Source: Pandoraea capi (GTDB lineage Bacteria > Pseudomonadota > Gammaproteobacteria > Burkholderiales > Burkholderiaceae). Taken from it: a DNA stretch of 64,000 bases. Shown piece after piece: positions 25,930 through 34,956 of this stretch. The DNA lies in contig NZ_CABPRV010000017.1 in the NCBI RefSeq assembly GCF_902459735.1, forward strand, positions 1-64,000, read 5' to 3'. The notes under the pieces were generated by a model. The model saw only the letters and a program-made list of their open reading frames with translations. It ran no database searches and was not told the origin of the DNA. A program made the translations under genes and the position numbers. How positions within the stretch are numbered: position 1 is the first letter of the stretch; every line of letters begins with the position of its first letter.

Positions 25930-26727
25930 ATGGCGCATACGCTCTCACTGAACGCGGGCGACACCTCGCGTCGCCTCGACCACGACGTCGATCTCGACTC
26001 ACCCGCCGTACGTACTGCCCGCGAAGAACTCGCGGCATGCTTCCGGCTCGCCGCCATGCACGGCTTCGAGGAAGGCATCTGCAATCACTTCTCGGCGATG
26101 CTGCCGGGCAGCGACCGCTGGTTCCTCGTCAATCCTTTCGGGCTGGCGTTCGAAGAGGTCACGGCATCGAGCTTGCTCGTGTGCGATGTCGAAGGGCACG
26201 TCGTCGCGGGCGACGGTGTTCCCGAAGCCACGGCGTTCTACATCCATGCCCGATTGCACAAGGCGAACCCGCGCGTGCGCGCGGCGTTTCATACGCATAT
26301 GCCCTGGGCGACCGCACTCGCGATGAGTGAAGGCGACCCTCTCGTGTGGGCGGGACAGACAGCGCTCAAGTTCTACGGGCGCACCGTCGTCGATACCGAC
26401 TACAACGGGCTCGCGCTGGGCAACGAGGAAGGCGACCGCATTGCCGCCGCCATGGGCGACGCGGACATCGTCTTCATGAAGCATCACGGGGTGATGGTGG
26501 CCGGGCCCAACATCGCCGAGGCGTGGGACGACCTCTACTATCTGGAGCGCGCCTGCGAAGTGCAGTGCAAGGCGATGAGCACGGGGCGCGAGCTTCGTGC
26601 GGTGCCGGAGGCCATCGCTCGACGCACCGCCGCCGAGATGCGCGCAGGCGATCCGCACAGCGCTCGCGCTCACCTCGACAGCGCCATGCGACGCCTGCGT
26701 GCTGCCGAGGTACCCTTCGACCGCTGA
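25930..26727 (+). CDS. Class II aldolase/adducin-family protein
   Basis: From ATG 25930 (GGAG seven bases upstream) the protein has 265 residues. Metal-binding histidines are visible in AAFHTHMPW (His121, His123) and in FMKHHGVMVAG. The N-terminal GICNHFSAMLPG matches the phosphate-binding region, so an active Zn-dependent aldolase, decarboxylase or epimerase is plausible. It is 104 bases after the HAD gene and probably in its operon, which suggests turnover of a hydroxy acid or sugar acid. The exact substrate is unknown. Confidence 0.88.
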   Translation: MAHTLSLNAGDTSRRLDHDVDLDSPAVRTAREELAACFRLAAMHGFEEGICNHFSAMLPGSDRWFLVNPFGLAFEEVTASSLLVCDVEGHVVAGDGVPEATAFYIHARLHKANPRVRAAFHTHMPWATALAMSEGDPLVWAGQTALKFYGRTVVDTDYNGLALGNEEGDRIAAAMGDADIVFMKHHGVMVAGPNIAEAWDDLYYLERACEVQCKAMSTGRELRAVPEAIARRTAAEMRAGDPHSARAHLDSAMRRLRAAEVPFDR

Positions 26728-26802
26728 TCGCGGTACGTCGCGAAAAAGTCAGCGCACCGGACCGGCATCCAACCCGGGACCGGCTCGCTGACTGACGTCA
26801 CC

Positions 26803-27246
26803 TCACAGACCCACGATCTCCTGACGGAACGTCTGACATACCTCGCGCACAGCCTGCGGGTCGTGCGGCACGGGCAGCGCCGCCATGGCGCGGAAGAATG
26901 CGTCGTGACAGGCCGGCGTCGACACGAGCAACATGCGCGCGATCGTCGGTTGTTCGTTGACGAAGCCGTGCACATCGCCCTTCGCGACATTCACCACGTC
27001 GCCCGCCATCACTTCCCGCGTCATGTCACCGACGGTAAAACGCAGACGTCCATGCGTGAGCACGAACGTCTTCTCTTCATCGAGCGAACGATGCATCGGC
27101 GCGCCCCCCTGCGGATTGACGGTCATATCCATGATCGTGAGGTCACGCTCATGATGCTCGCCACGATCGTGCACGCCCGCGATGAGGCGGACATCCATGT
27201 TGGCGAACGACACCGTATCGAGGTGCGGATTGAATTCGGATTGCAT
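26803..27246 (-). CDS. Cupin-domain protein
   Basis: This 147-residue single-domain cupin has HGRLRFTVGDMTREVMAGDVVNVAKGDVHGF as the conserved second half and GGAPMHRSLDEEKTFVL as the first, with His and Glu metal-ligand candidates. Small cupins of this kind are enzymes or sensors of catabolic pathways, and the activity cannot be named here. It is divergent from the LysR gene at 27363, with a 7-5-7 inverted repeat in the gap. An alternative view is that it is an accessory protein of that regulator. Confidence 0.82.
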   Translation of the reverse strand: MQSEFNPHLDTVSFANMDVRLIAGVHDRGEHHERDLTIMDMTVNPQGGAPMHRSLDEEKTFVLTHGRLRFTVGDMTREVMAGDVVNVAKGDVHGFVNEQPTIARMLLVSTPACHDAFFRAMAALPVPHDPQAVREVCQTFRQEIVGL

Positions 27247-27323
27247 GAAACGGAAGGCTCCTTCGTGTCAGGGGGAATGCCTTCATTCTGGCGATCTCTC
27301 ACTTGCGAGAAAAGACGTCTAAA

Positions 27324-27342
27324 ATTGGCAGGACTTGCCAAT
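27324..27342. promoter_or_regulatory. Inverted repeat ATTGGCA-N5-TGCCAAT (putative LysR operator)
   Basis: ATTGGCA (27324-27330), GGACT and TGCCAAT (27336-27342) form a perfect dyad in the gap between the cupin gene and the divergent LysR gene, 20 bases before the LysR start. It fits the T-N11-A LysR box when read as TTGGCA...TGCCAA. Autoregulation and control of the cupin gene are likely. Confidence 0.65.
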
Positions 27343-27362
27343 CAAATGGACAATCAATCTCG

Positions 27363-28358
27363 ATGGATCTCAATGGAACGCTGGCGTTCGTGATCGTGGT
27401 CGAACGCGGCTCGTTCTCCGCAGCGGCGCGCGCCCTCGATATTCCCCGCTCGACGGTGAGCGCCCGCGTGGCCTCGCTGGAAGCCCATCTGGGCGTTGTC
27501 CTGCTGCGTCGCACGACACGCCGCATCGCGCTCACCGACGATGGCCGCGATTATTTCGAACGCACGGCGCCCGCGATTCAGGCGTTACGCGACGCTGAGC
27601 AGGCTGGCGCCGCCAGTGCATCGGCCAATCGGGCATTGACGGGTTCCCTGCGCATCGGCGTGCCGTTCGACTTCCCGTTCGATGCACTGAGCGTTGCCAT
27701 CACGAGGTTTCGAGTCATGCATCCCCGCGTTCGCTTCGACGTGCTGGTTGACGACAGCGTGAGCGATTTCGTCGACGACAATCTCGACATGGCGATTCGC
27801 GGCGGCAACCCCGGCGGGGATCACGTCATTGCGCGACGCATCGCCACGTTCGGCTTCGCGCGCTTCGCCAGCCCGGCGCTCGGCAAGTCGCGCGGCAAGC
27901 GCGTCGGCAAGGACGACACGCCGAGCGCCACGCACGACATCCCGCAACTCATCTTCCGCCCGCGCGCGGGGTCGCCGGCATTGTCGCGTTCGACCGCGCG
28001 CATCTCACCGCAACCGCCGCACCCGCCACAACCCGATTACGCCGTTGCGACGAACAGCTTCGCCCTGCTCAGGCAGTTGGCGTTGCATGGTGCCGGGGCG
28101 GCGGTGCTGCCCGCGCATACCTGCGACGACGACGTCGCGAACGGAAGGCTGCTCAACCTGCCGTTCAACAGCGGCGATACCAGAGATACGCAAGCCGGTC
28201 TCTATCTGGTCTATCCTTCACGGCGTGAGCTCACCGCGAAGGTCAAGGCGTTCTCCGACCATCTCGTCGAGCACCTGGAGATGCGCGGCGCCGCAGACCC
28301 GAAATCTGCCTCGAAAGCACCGTCTCATCGAGTGAGAAAGCCCGTAAAGCAAGGCTGA
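27363..28358 (+). CDS. LysR-family regulator with extended basic tail
   Basis: This 331-residue LysR protein starts at ATG 27363 (MDLNGTLAFVIVVERGSFSAAARAL). It is longer than usual because of an inserted linker rich in Arg, Ser and Pro at about residues 190-225 and a C-terminal tail of about 25 residues ending HRVRKPVKQG. The sensor core is of the CrgA/DmlR type (RIGVPFDFPFDALS). The inserted and tail segments may be disordered. It is divergent from the cupin gene. Confidence 0.87.
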   Translation: MDLNGTLAFVIVVERGSFSAAARALDIPRSTVSARVASLEAHLGVVLLRRTTRRIALTDDGRDYFERTAPAIQALRDAEQAGAASASANRALTGSLRIGVPFDFPFDALSVAITRFRVMHPRVRFDVLVDDSVSDFVDDNLDMAIRGGNPGGDHVIARRIATFGFARFASPALGKSRGKRVGKDDTPSATHDIPQLIFRPRAGSPALSRSTARISPQPPHPPQPDYAVATNSFALLRQLALHGAGAAVLPAHTCDDDVANGRLLNLPFNSGDTRDTQAGLYLVYPSRRELTAKVKAFSDHLVEHLEMRGAADPKSASKAPSHRVRKPVKQG

Positions 28359-28633
28359 GCGTCCGACATTCGGCCCTTGGCGCACGTGAGGGCCTCACGA
28401 CCGCACGCCCCGCACGCCCAGCACTAAGCAAAGCAAAAAGCATCCGTTGGGCGCACAGCGGCACGCTTCTAGAATGGACGCGTCGTCCTTTCTCTGTCGG
28501 GAGCTATCGTGTCCAGTCGTTCTGTTCCGGGCGTGTGCCTTGCCGCCGCCGTCGCGCTTGCACCGCTTGCGTCCTCCTTTGTGTACCCTGCCTCCATCGT
28601 TTCGTTCCCACGTCAACATTCTGGAGATCAGGT

Positions 28634-29494
28634 ATGAGTCAGCTTCCCGCACCGGTGCTCGATCACGTCGTCATCAACGTCAAAGGCGAGCTTGAAGCGT
28701 CCGTCGATACGTACCGCCGTCTGGGCTTCGCCCTGACCGAGCGCGGTCATCACTCGCTCGGCACCAGCAACCATCTGGCGATCTTCGGGGAAAACTATCT
28801 CGAACTGCTCGGCTTCGAGGCGGGCAAGTCCACCGCACGTCCCGACGTCACGCAAGCGCCGCTCGGCCTGACGGGTCTCGTCTTCAAGACGCAGGATTCG
28901 CACGGCCTTTACGCGACGTTGCAGGACCGCGGCATCGGCTTGGAAACGCCCGCCGAATTCTTCCGCCCGGTGCGTCTGCCGGACGGCACCACGCAAGACG
29001 CCCGCTTTCGCACCGTGCGGCTGGCCACCGAACTCGTGCGCAATGGCCGCACGTTCTTCTGCCATCACTTCACGCCCGAGCATGTCTGGCGCGACGAATG
29101 GCGCGATCATCCGAACGGCGCGACGGACATCGTCGGCTTCGTGATCGCGTCGCCGAATCCCGCGGTCACCGCTGCGCTCTACGATCGCGTCTTCGGTCCC
29201 GGCATCCTCACCGCCGCCGGCGAGACGGGGTATGCGTTCACCGCAGGGCGCGCTCGCGTGCACTTCGTCACGTCCATCGAAGCCGCGCAACGCTTCGGCA
29301 AGGTCGAAACGACGGACGACGGCAGCGAGCGCAGCGTCGCGCTCATGCTGCGCACGCGCTCCCTCTCGCAGACGCAAGCCACGCTGCGCGAGAACGGCGT
29401 GCCGTGGACGACGCTCGACGACGGCTCCGTGCTCGTGGCCGCCGCCGACGGCTTCCACGTGGCGCTTCAGTTCGTCGAAGGGGACACACCGTGA
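28634..29494 (+). CDS. VOC-family (glyoxalase-like) protein
   Basis: This 286-residue protein starts at ATG 28634. It shows a vicinal-oxygen-chelate N-terminal half (LDHVVINVKGELEASVDTYRRLGF) and a weaker second module (VASPNPAVTAALYDRVFG-like), giving the two-module glyoxalase_3 type. Metal-ligand candidates are His in LDHVV and Glu in NYLELLGF. A GTGA overlap joins it to the following decayed DUF2817 gene, so the two were one operon. Substrate unknown; dioxygenase, isomerase and binding roles all occur in the family. Confidence 0.85.
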   Translation: MSQLPAPVLDHVVINVKGELEASVDTYRRLGFALTERGHHSLGTSNHLAIFGENYLELLGFEAGKSTARPDVTQAPLGLTGLVFKTQDSHGLYATLQDRGIGLETPAEFFRPVRLPDGTTQDARFRTVRLATELVRNGRTFFCHHFTPEHVWRDEWRDHPNGATDIVGFVIASPNPAVTAALYDRVFGPGILTAAGETGYAFTAGRARVHFVTSIEAAQRFGKVETTDDGSERSVALMLRTRSLSQTQATLRENGVPWTTLDDGSVLVAAADGFHVALQFVEGDTP

Positions 29495-29990
29495 GCACGC
29501 AACCGACATGGTGGCAGGCGTTCGGCGTCGACTATGCCGACGCACGTCAACGCTTTCGCAGCGCGGCTGACCGCGCAGGCGCGGACCTGAGCACTTATGT
29601 GCATCCGAGCGCCAAAGCGCCGGACGGCAGTGATCTGACGGTCGACGTAGCGCGGTTGGGTACGGCGCATGCGCCGTCGATGCGTTCCGCGCCGAACATG
29701 GCCCCGACGCCCGCTTCAACACGCCCGCGAGCGGTCAGTACACGCACGCCGACGGCCTCATTTACGGCGGACGCTCACGCGAGTGGTCGAACGTGACGTT
29801 GCAGACGATTGTCGAGCGCGAATTGGCAGGCACAGCGCATCGGTCTGATCGACTGGCACACGGGCATCGGAGAATACGGCGAGCCATTCTTCCCGTGCTT
29901 CAACGCCGACGGCAGCGACGCACAACGCGAAGCCGCCCGCTGGTGGGAGGCCGAACGCGTGCAGAACCAGCGCCCACCGCCGCACTCAGG
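29491..29990 (+). pseudogene. DUF2817 / M14-like peptidase-family gene, decayed
   Basis: Starting at GTG 29491 the first frame reads WWQAFGVDYADARQRFRSAA and DLTVDVARLG, typical of the DUF2817 N-terminus. The expected zinc-site segment (family pattern around SGTHGVEG and DLNRNF) is missing. Homology resumes in a second frame (SGQYTHADGLIYGGRS, 29724-29771) and then in a third frame (LIDWHTGIGEYG, from about 29842, continuing FNADGSDAQREAARWW). So at least one internal deletion and two frame changes have inactivated it. Family members are around 360-370 residues. Confidence 0.85.
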
Positions 29991-30493
29991 ATCAGGTGCA
30001 GACGGGGGCAATGGGCGAGGCGTCCGTGATCGGGTTGGTAGACCAGTGCATGCATTTCATGCTACCGGCCACCCCGAGCGCGGCTAAGCATTTGTTATCG
30101 AAAAGCTTATGAATGTCCGGAAGAAATGCACGCGGCGACGGAGCATAAGCCTCCAGGAAGCGCTCAAACCTGCCCGGGCAACGTCCCACCCGAAAGAATA
30201 TTTCTCGAATTTCCGGTGTATTTCGCGTGCCTCGTCCCGTTAGCCGAAACGCTCGTCGTCTCACGCAAACGTCCGCCGGGCGGGCGTCATCACCATGCTG
30301 CGACGCAACAATTCGATCGATTGTTGCGATATTCACAATAATCGATCTGTCACGCGGGCATTGTCTGCCCCCGCTGACAACCGCTATAGTTGGCCCGCCC
30401 CCGCGACGCGATTCGCTTGTTCCCTCGCATGTGAAGGACCTGCGAGGCGAGCAAGCGCATCAGCGTCATGTTGCAAACGTAGTTATCAATGCG
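29991..30493. other. Region between DUF2817 remnant and kgtP, with a possible promoter
   Basis: About 500 bases with no supported gene beyond the tail of the decayed gene. A sigma-70-like pair, TTGTCT (30361-30366) and TATAGT (30385-30390) with an 18-base spacer, precedes kgtP. TTGTC and GACAA (30361-30365, 30376-30380) also form a small dyad overlapping it, which may be an operator. Confidence 0.4.
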
Positions 30494-31834
30494 ATGCCCC
30501 CATCGCCAGTAGAAATGAGAGAGACAGCGACAGCCAACGCAGGAATCAGCAACCCGCCCCCCACTCCCGAAGAAGTCCGCAAGCGCGTTTTCGCGATCGT
30601 GGCCGCGTCGTCGGGGAATCTGGTCGAGTGGTTCGACTTTTACATCTATGCCTTCTGCGCGATCTACTTCGCGCCGGCGTTCTTCCCGAGTTCGGACCCG
30701 ACGGCCCAACTGCTCAACACTGCCGGCGTCTTCGCGGCCGGCTTCCTGATGCGTCCCATCGGCGGCTGGATCTTCGGCCGCATTGCCGACCGTAACGGCC
30801 GCAAGAACTCGATGGTCATCTCCGTGATGATGATGTGCTTCGGCTCGCTGCTGATCGCGGCACTGCCGACTTACGCCAGCATCGGTAACTGGGCCCCGGC
30901 GCTGCTGCTGCTCGCGCGTCTGCTGCAAGGCCTGTCGGTCGGTGGGGAATACGGCACGACGGCGACGTACATGAGTGAAGTGGCGCTCAAGGGCCGCCGC
31001 GGCTTCTTCTCGTCGTTCCAGTACGTAACGCTCATCGGCGGCCAGTTGCTCGCCGTGCTCGTGGTCGTGATTCTTCAGCAGTTACTCAGCGAAGCCGAAC
31101 TCAAGGCCTGGGGCTGGCGTATCCCGTTCGTGGTCGGGGCGATCACGGCAGTGGTGGCGCTGATGCTGCGTCGCACGCTGCATGAAACGTCGACGAGCAC
31201 GAGCCGTAACAACCGCGACGCCGGGTCGATTGCCGGTCTGTTCCGTCACCACAAGGCCGCGTTCTTCACGGTGCTCGGCTACACCGCCGGCGGGTCGCTG
31301 ATCTTCTACACGTTCACCACCTACATGCAGAAGTATCTGGTGAACACGGCCGGTATGCCGATCAAGACGGCGAGCTACATCATGACGGGCTGCCTGTTCG
31401 TCTATATGTGCATGCAACCGATCTTCGGCATGCTCTCGGACAAGATCGGCCGTCGCAACAACATGCTGTTGTTCGCCGGCCTCGGTGCGATTTGCACGGT
31501 GCCGATCCTCACGGCGCTCAAGACGGTGCAAAGCCCGACGAGCGCGTTCGTGCTGATCTGCCTGGCGCTGGCTATCGTGAGCTTCTATACGTCGATCAGC
31601 GGTATCGTGAAGGCCGAGATGTTCCCGATCGAAGTGCGCGCGCTGGGCGTGGGCCTGGCCTATGCAGTCGCCAACGCCATCTTCGGCGGCTCGGCTGAAT
31701 ACGTGGCGCTCGGCCTGAAGAAAGCGGGCATGGAGCCGACGTTCTACTGGTACGTCACCGGCATGATGGTGCTGGCGTTCCTGGTGAGCCTGCGCCTGCC
31801 GCGTCAGGCAAAGTACCTGCATCACGAACATTGA
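30494..31834 (+). CDS. kgtP: Alpha-ketoglutarate permease (MFS, MHS family)
   Basis: This 12-helix symporter of about 446 residues closely follows the E. coli KgtP sequence as I remember it: [36 protein letters not shown] (motif A), [41 protein letters not shown] and [12 protein letters not shown]. It should import 2-oxoglutarate, and perhaps related dicarboxylates, with protons. The start could be 30494 or ATG 30515, and neither has a clear ribosome site. It stands alone, with a promoter-like sequence about 100 bases upstream. Confidence 0.92.
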   Translation: MPPSPVEMRETATANAGISNPPPTPEEVRKRVFAIVAASSGNLVEWFDFYIYAFCAIYFAPAFFPSSDPTAQLLNTAGVFAAGFLMRPIGGWIFGRIADRNGRKNSMVISVMMMCFGSLLIAALPTYASIGNWAPALLLLARLLQGLSVGGEYGTTATYMSEVALKGRRGFFSSFQYVTLIGGQLLAVLVVVILQQLLSEAELKAWGWRIPFVVGAITAVVALMLRRTLHETSTSTSRNNRDAGSIAGLFRHHKAAFFTVLGYTAGGSLIFYTFTTYMQKYLVNTAGMPIKTASYIMTGCLFVYMCMQPIFGMLSDKIGRRNNMLLFAGLGAICTVPILTALKTVQSPTSAFVLICLALAIVSFYTSISGIVKAEMFPIEVRALGVGLAYAVANAIFGGSAEYVALGLKKAGMEPTFYWYVTGMMVLAFLVSLRLPRQAKYLHHEH

Positions 31835-31998
31835 TGCTGACGGCGGAGGTGCGGACTCGAAGGTAGGAACTTTCGAGCAGTGCCTTCGCCGACACACCAG
31901 TATCTCGACGCTTTACCTCACGTGGCGCGCTCCGGCGCCCACGTGACGGCCTGATCTGCTCCCCGGCTTTCCCTGCCCTTCCCGTTTCATCCTGAACG

Positions 31999-32907
31999 TC
32001 AGACGTCGTCCCCGGCAGCCAGCTTCGCGGCCTCCCAGATGGCGTCGAGCACGGGGTGCGGCTGGTGCCGTCGCCGATAGAGCGCGATGTCGAACCCGAT
32101 CTGCCATTCCTTGCCACCCACGATGGCGAGCGTGCCGCGCGCAACGTCGTCGGCCACGAGACGTTGCGGTAGCCAGGCGATGCCGGCGCCGCGTCGCGCC
32201 ATCGCGAGAATCGCTTCGTAGGAATCCGCCTGATAGACGGGCTTGAGCGTCGGACGATTCGGCATCTCGGCCAGATGGCGCGCGAGCACCGCCCGCAGCG
32301 TCAATGTCCGGGTGAACGCCAGCCACGGTATCGACGCCGGACCGGCTGCGAGCCGGTATCTGGCGCGGCCCTTGGCATCGAGCGCACTGACCGGCACCAG
32401 CACTTCGCGCGCCACGCTCAACCAGTCGAATCGCTCCTGGTCGATGAGAAGACGCGTGTGCGCACTGGAGTAGACGATGAGCAGATCGACTTCACCGGCC
32501 GCAAGTCGCAGGATGGCTTCCTCTGCGCCGCCCGTCGACAGCGTGGCGGTAAAGAAGCCGATGCGCGAGACGGTTTCGTCGTACCAATCGGGGAAGAACG
32601 TGGCGGCGAGCGTACGTCCGGTGGCGATCCGCAGGTTGTTTTCGAGCGTGGGCGCGGCGTCCTGCAACTGCGTACGGGCGCTGTGAAGAATATCGAGCGC
32701 ATTGGTGGCGGCGTCGAGAAACACCGTGCCCGCCGCCGTCAGTTCGAGCGGCTTGCTGCGCTCGACGAGTCGCGTGCCGACCCACTCCTCCAACGCGCGA
32801 ATACGTCGACCGAACGCCGGATGCGTGACGAACCGGTTCTCCGCCGCCCGCGTGAAGCTGCGCGTGCGGGCCAGTTCGACGAAGTCTTCGAGCCATCGCA
32901 GTTGCAT
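31999..32907 (-). CDS. LysR-family regulator
   Basis: This 302-residue protein begins MQLRWLEDFVELARTRSFTRAAEN with the FVTHPAFGRRI recognition helix, a variant found in HypT/YjiE-like LysR proteins, and a standard sensor domain. It lies downstream of ruvA on the same strand (83-base gap) and is convergent with kgtP. Neither neighbour is an obvious target. In related genomes ruvB would be expected at this position, so the gene may mark a rearrangement. Confidence 0.88.
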   Translation of the reverse strand: MQLRWLEDFVELARTRSFTRAAENRFVTHPAFGRRIRALEEWVGTRLVERSKPLELTAAGTVFLDAATNALDILHSARTQLQDAAPTLENNLRIATGRTLAATFFPDWYDETVSRIGFFTATLSTGGAEEAILRLAAGEVDLLIVYSSAHTRLLIDQERFDWLSVAREVLVPVSALDAKGRARYRLAAGPASIPWLAFTRTLTLRAVLARHLAEMPNRPTLKPVYQADSYEAILAMARRGAGIAWLPQRLVADDVARGTLAIVGGKEWQIGFDIALYRRRHQPHPVLDAIWEAAKLAAGDDV

Positions 32908-32990
32908 ACCGTCTCCTCGCTACCGTCCCACGTTTGTCGCGCGTTCGCGCAACATGACTGCGTATCCACTCGCAGGAAGCTCAGGCCGTC

Positions 32991-33572
32991 TCAGGCCTTC
33001 GAGAGCGACTTGAGCGCGTGCTTGATGCCATCGGACACCGTCGTGCCGTCGGGCACGGATTTGACTGCGGCCAGCGCTTCCTTGTCGGAATAGCCGAGCG
33101 CAAGCAGTGCGTTGACGACGTCGCTCTTGTGGTCGTGCGGCACGGCCGCTCCGGCCACGGTGCCGAGTTGCGCACCGAGCTTGCCTTTGAGTTCGAGCAG
33201 CAGCCGCTCGGCGGTCTTCTTGCCGATGCCGGGGATCTTGGTCAGACGCCCCGACTCCTGGAGCGTCACGGCCTGCGCGATGTCGGCAACACTCATGCCC
33301 GACAGAATCGCCAGCGCCGTGCGTGCACCGACGCCCGAGATCTTGAGCAGTTCGCGGAAAGTGTTGCGCTCGTCTGGCGAGCCGAAGCCGAACAGCAGTT
33401 GCGCGTCTTCGCGCACGATGAACTGCGTGAGCAGCGTGACACGCTCGCCGACGTTCGGCAGGTTGAAGAAAGTGCTCATCGGCACCGAGATTTCGTAGCC
33501 CACGCCCTGGCAGTCGACCAGGATGTGCGGCGGATTCTTTTCCAGCAGCGTGCCGGAGATGCGGCCAATCAT
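32991..33572 (-). CDS. ruvA: Holliday junction branch migration protein RuvA
   Basis: This 193-residue protein begins [20 protein letters not shown] (oligonucleotide-binding domain), with two helix-hairpin-helix motifs ([16 protein letters not shown] and [20 protein letters not shown]) and a C-terminal RuvB-binding domain ([15 protein letters not shown]). It forms the tetramer that loads RuvB onto Holliday junctions. It is intact and full length. Unusually, neither ruvC upstream nor ruvB downstream is present: a LysR gene follows and a divergent ParA-like gene precedes. Confidence 0.96.
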   Translation of the reverse strand: MIGRISGTLLEKNPPHILVDCQGVGYEISVPMSTFFNLPNVGERVTLLTQFIVREDAQLLFGFGSPDERNTFRELLKISGVGARTALAILSGMSVADIAQAVTLQESGRLTKIPGIGKKTAERLLLELKGKLGAQLGTVAGAAVPHDHKSDVVNALLALGYSDKEALAAVKSVPDGTTVSDGIKHALKSLSKA

Positions 33573-33924
33573 TGACGCCCCGAGAGAGTGACTTCGACAG
33601 GCGGCAAGTGTAGCAAACCGTTCGATGCGCTTTGGGGTTTGGGATGCGGCTTTGCGCGGGCGACGCGCAAGACTTGGGGAACGTCGGATAAATGGGTCCG
33701 ATCGGGTTTCGCTAAGCCATTGAAAGCTATGCGATTCCGATGTGCCTGTGTCTCTTCGAGTGTCAGTGGCCCTTGGGGATTCTTGCGAGACTGTGCATCC
33801 GTTTCGCAGACCACACTTCGACATGACCTACCCCCGATCACGACAACCTCGGCTCAAACACCATTCGGAAACGTTCGACGGGCATCCCGTCGTACTTCCT
33901 GGCACATCCATGCAGGAGACGACT
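33573..33924. other. Divergent gap between ruvA and the ParA-like gene
   Basis: About 350 bases containing the ruvA promoter and the leader of the ParA/HEPN unit. I see no gene: an in-frame extension of the ParA-like frame back to 33742 lacks family features. In related bacteria ruvC usually lies here, so this may be one edge of the inserted unit. No direct repeats or integrase remnants were seen. Confidence 0.4.
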
Positions 33925-34956
33925 ATGGCGAAGCGTCTAGTACCGATCAACTACACCGCCGGCATTAGCATTACCAGCTTCATTTATCACCTGGGCTGGC
34001 TGCTGGCCGAGAATTACCGCGTTCTGCTCGTCGATGCCGACCCGAAATGCGATTTGACCAGCCTTGTTCTGCGGGAGGGTTTTGACGAGCATTACCGGGC
34101 GGAAACCACATGTCGTCACAATCTGAAAGATGCAACGCGTGCGGCATTCGAGCTGGACGCCTTTCTCATTCGCGAAATCGACTGCCCTGCGCCGCCCGAG
34201 TCTCCCAATTTGCGCCTATTGCCGGGTCACGCCAATCTGGCGGAATGCGACTTCCAACTCACGCTTGTGCAGGATGCCGATGCAAGATTCGAGTCGATGG
34301 AGAACACACCGGGTGCTTTCCACCATTTGATTTCCTTGTGCGAACGGAAATACGACATCGACTTCACCTTGATCAATGTCCCGGCCGGGTTCGGTGGCGT
34401 CAGTGCGAACCTCTTTATGCATAGCGATGTTTTCGTTGTCCCCGTCACACCCGATCCTTTCGCGGTGAAAACGCTGCACACGCTGAAATACGTGCTCGCC
34501 CGATGGATCAGCTGGAAGAAAAATTCGATGGGAGCTTTCGCAAGAACGGCATACCCGTTGGGCCGCGGGACACCGAAGTTTGGCGGAATATTGCACCGCC
34601 CACTGGTCGATTACACCGGGTCGATAAAAAGGCCAGCGTCAGAGGATGTCGAGAAAATCAGATACGCAATTTCCAACGACTTTGTTCCCCATCTGTCGAC
34701 AAAGGGAATGACTTTCCCACCAGAGCAGTATCCGCCCAGTCTACTGACGGAGGGGTTCCGTCTTGGTGAAATCGAGGATGACAGCGAACTCCACAGGAGG
34801 TCGCTGGAAGTTGGCATCCCGGCTTTTGCGCTTTCCGATTCAGACATCGACGCGCTTGGCGCATCGATAGCACATGGAAAGATGCAACGCGACCATCTTC
34901 GCATCCAACTTGAATCCGTCGCCGCAGACCTCACCTCGCTACTGAACCATGCATGA
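33925..34956 (+). CDS. ParA/MinD-like protein with degenerate P-loop
   Basis: This 343-residue protein starts at ATG 33925 behind AGGAG. It follows the ParA layout: first strand and P-loop region at residues 5-22, YHLGWLLAENYRVLLVDADP (21-40), and SDVFVVPVTPDPFAVKTL (167-184). In the relatives I remember, the P-loop reads NHKGGVSKTTT; here it is NYTAGISITSF (9-19), with both lysines lost. The Walker B-like position reads LINVPAG (Asn151 where Asp is usual). Nucleotide hydrolysis is therefore doubtful. The stop overlaps the HEPN gene start by eight bases. Composition is lower in G+C than the flanks, suggesting transfer. Confidence 0.82.
   Translation: MAKRLVPINYTAGISITSFIYHLGWLLAENYRVLLVDADPKCDLTSLVLREGFDEHYRAETTCRHNLKDATRAAFELDAFLIREIDCPAPPESPNLRLLPGHANLAECDFQLTLVQDADARFESMENTPGAFHHLISLCERKYDIDFTLINVPAGFGGVSANLFMHSDVFVVPVTPDPFAVKTLHTLKYVLARWISWKKNSMGAFARTAYPLGRGTPKFGGILHRPLVDYTGSIKRPASEDVEKIRYAISNDFVPHLSTKGMTFPPEQYPPSLLTEGFRLGEIEDDSELHRRSLEVGIPAFALSDSDIDALGASIAHGKMQRDHLRIQLESVAADLTSLLNHA

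Noticed and set aside
31856-31877. CTCGAA...TTCGAG hairpin after kgtP as a terminator
   Set aside because: Six-base stem with a ten-base loop and no T-run.
33742-33924. Longer N-terminus for the ParA-like protein
   Set aside because: The extra 61 residues have no family features, while ATG 33925 has AGGAG at good spacing and starts at the first ParA strand.
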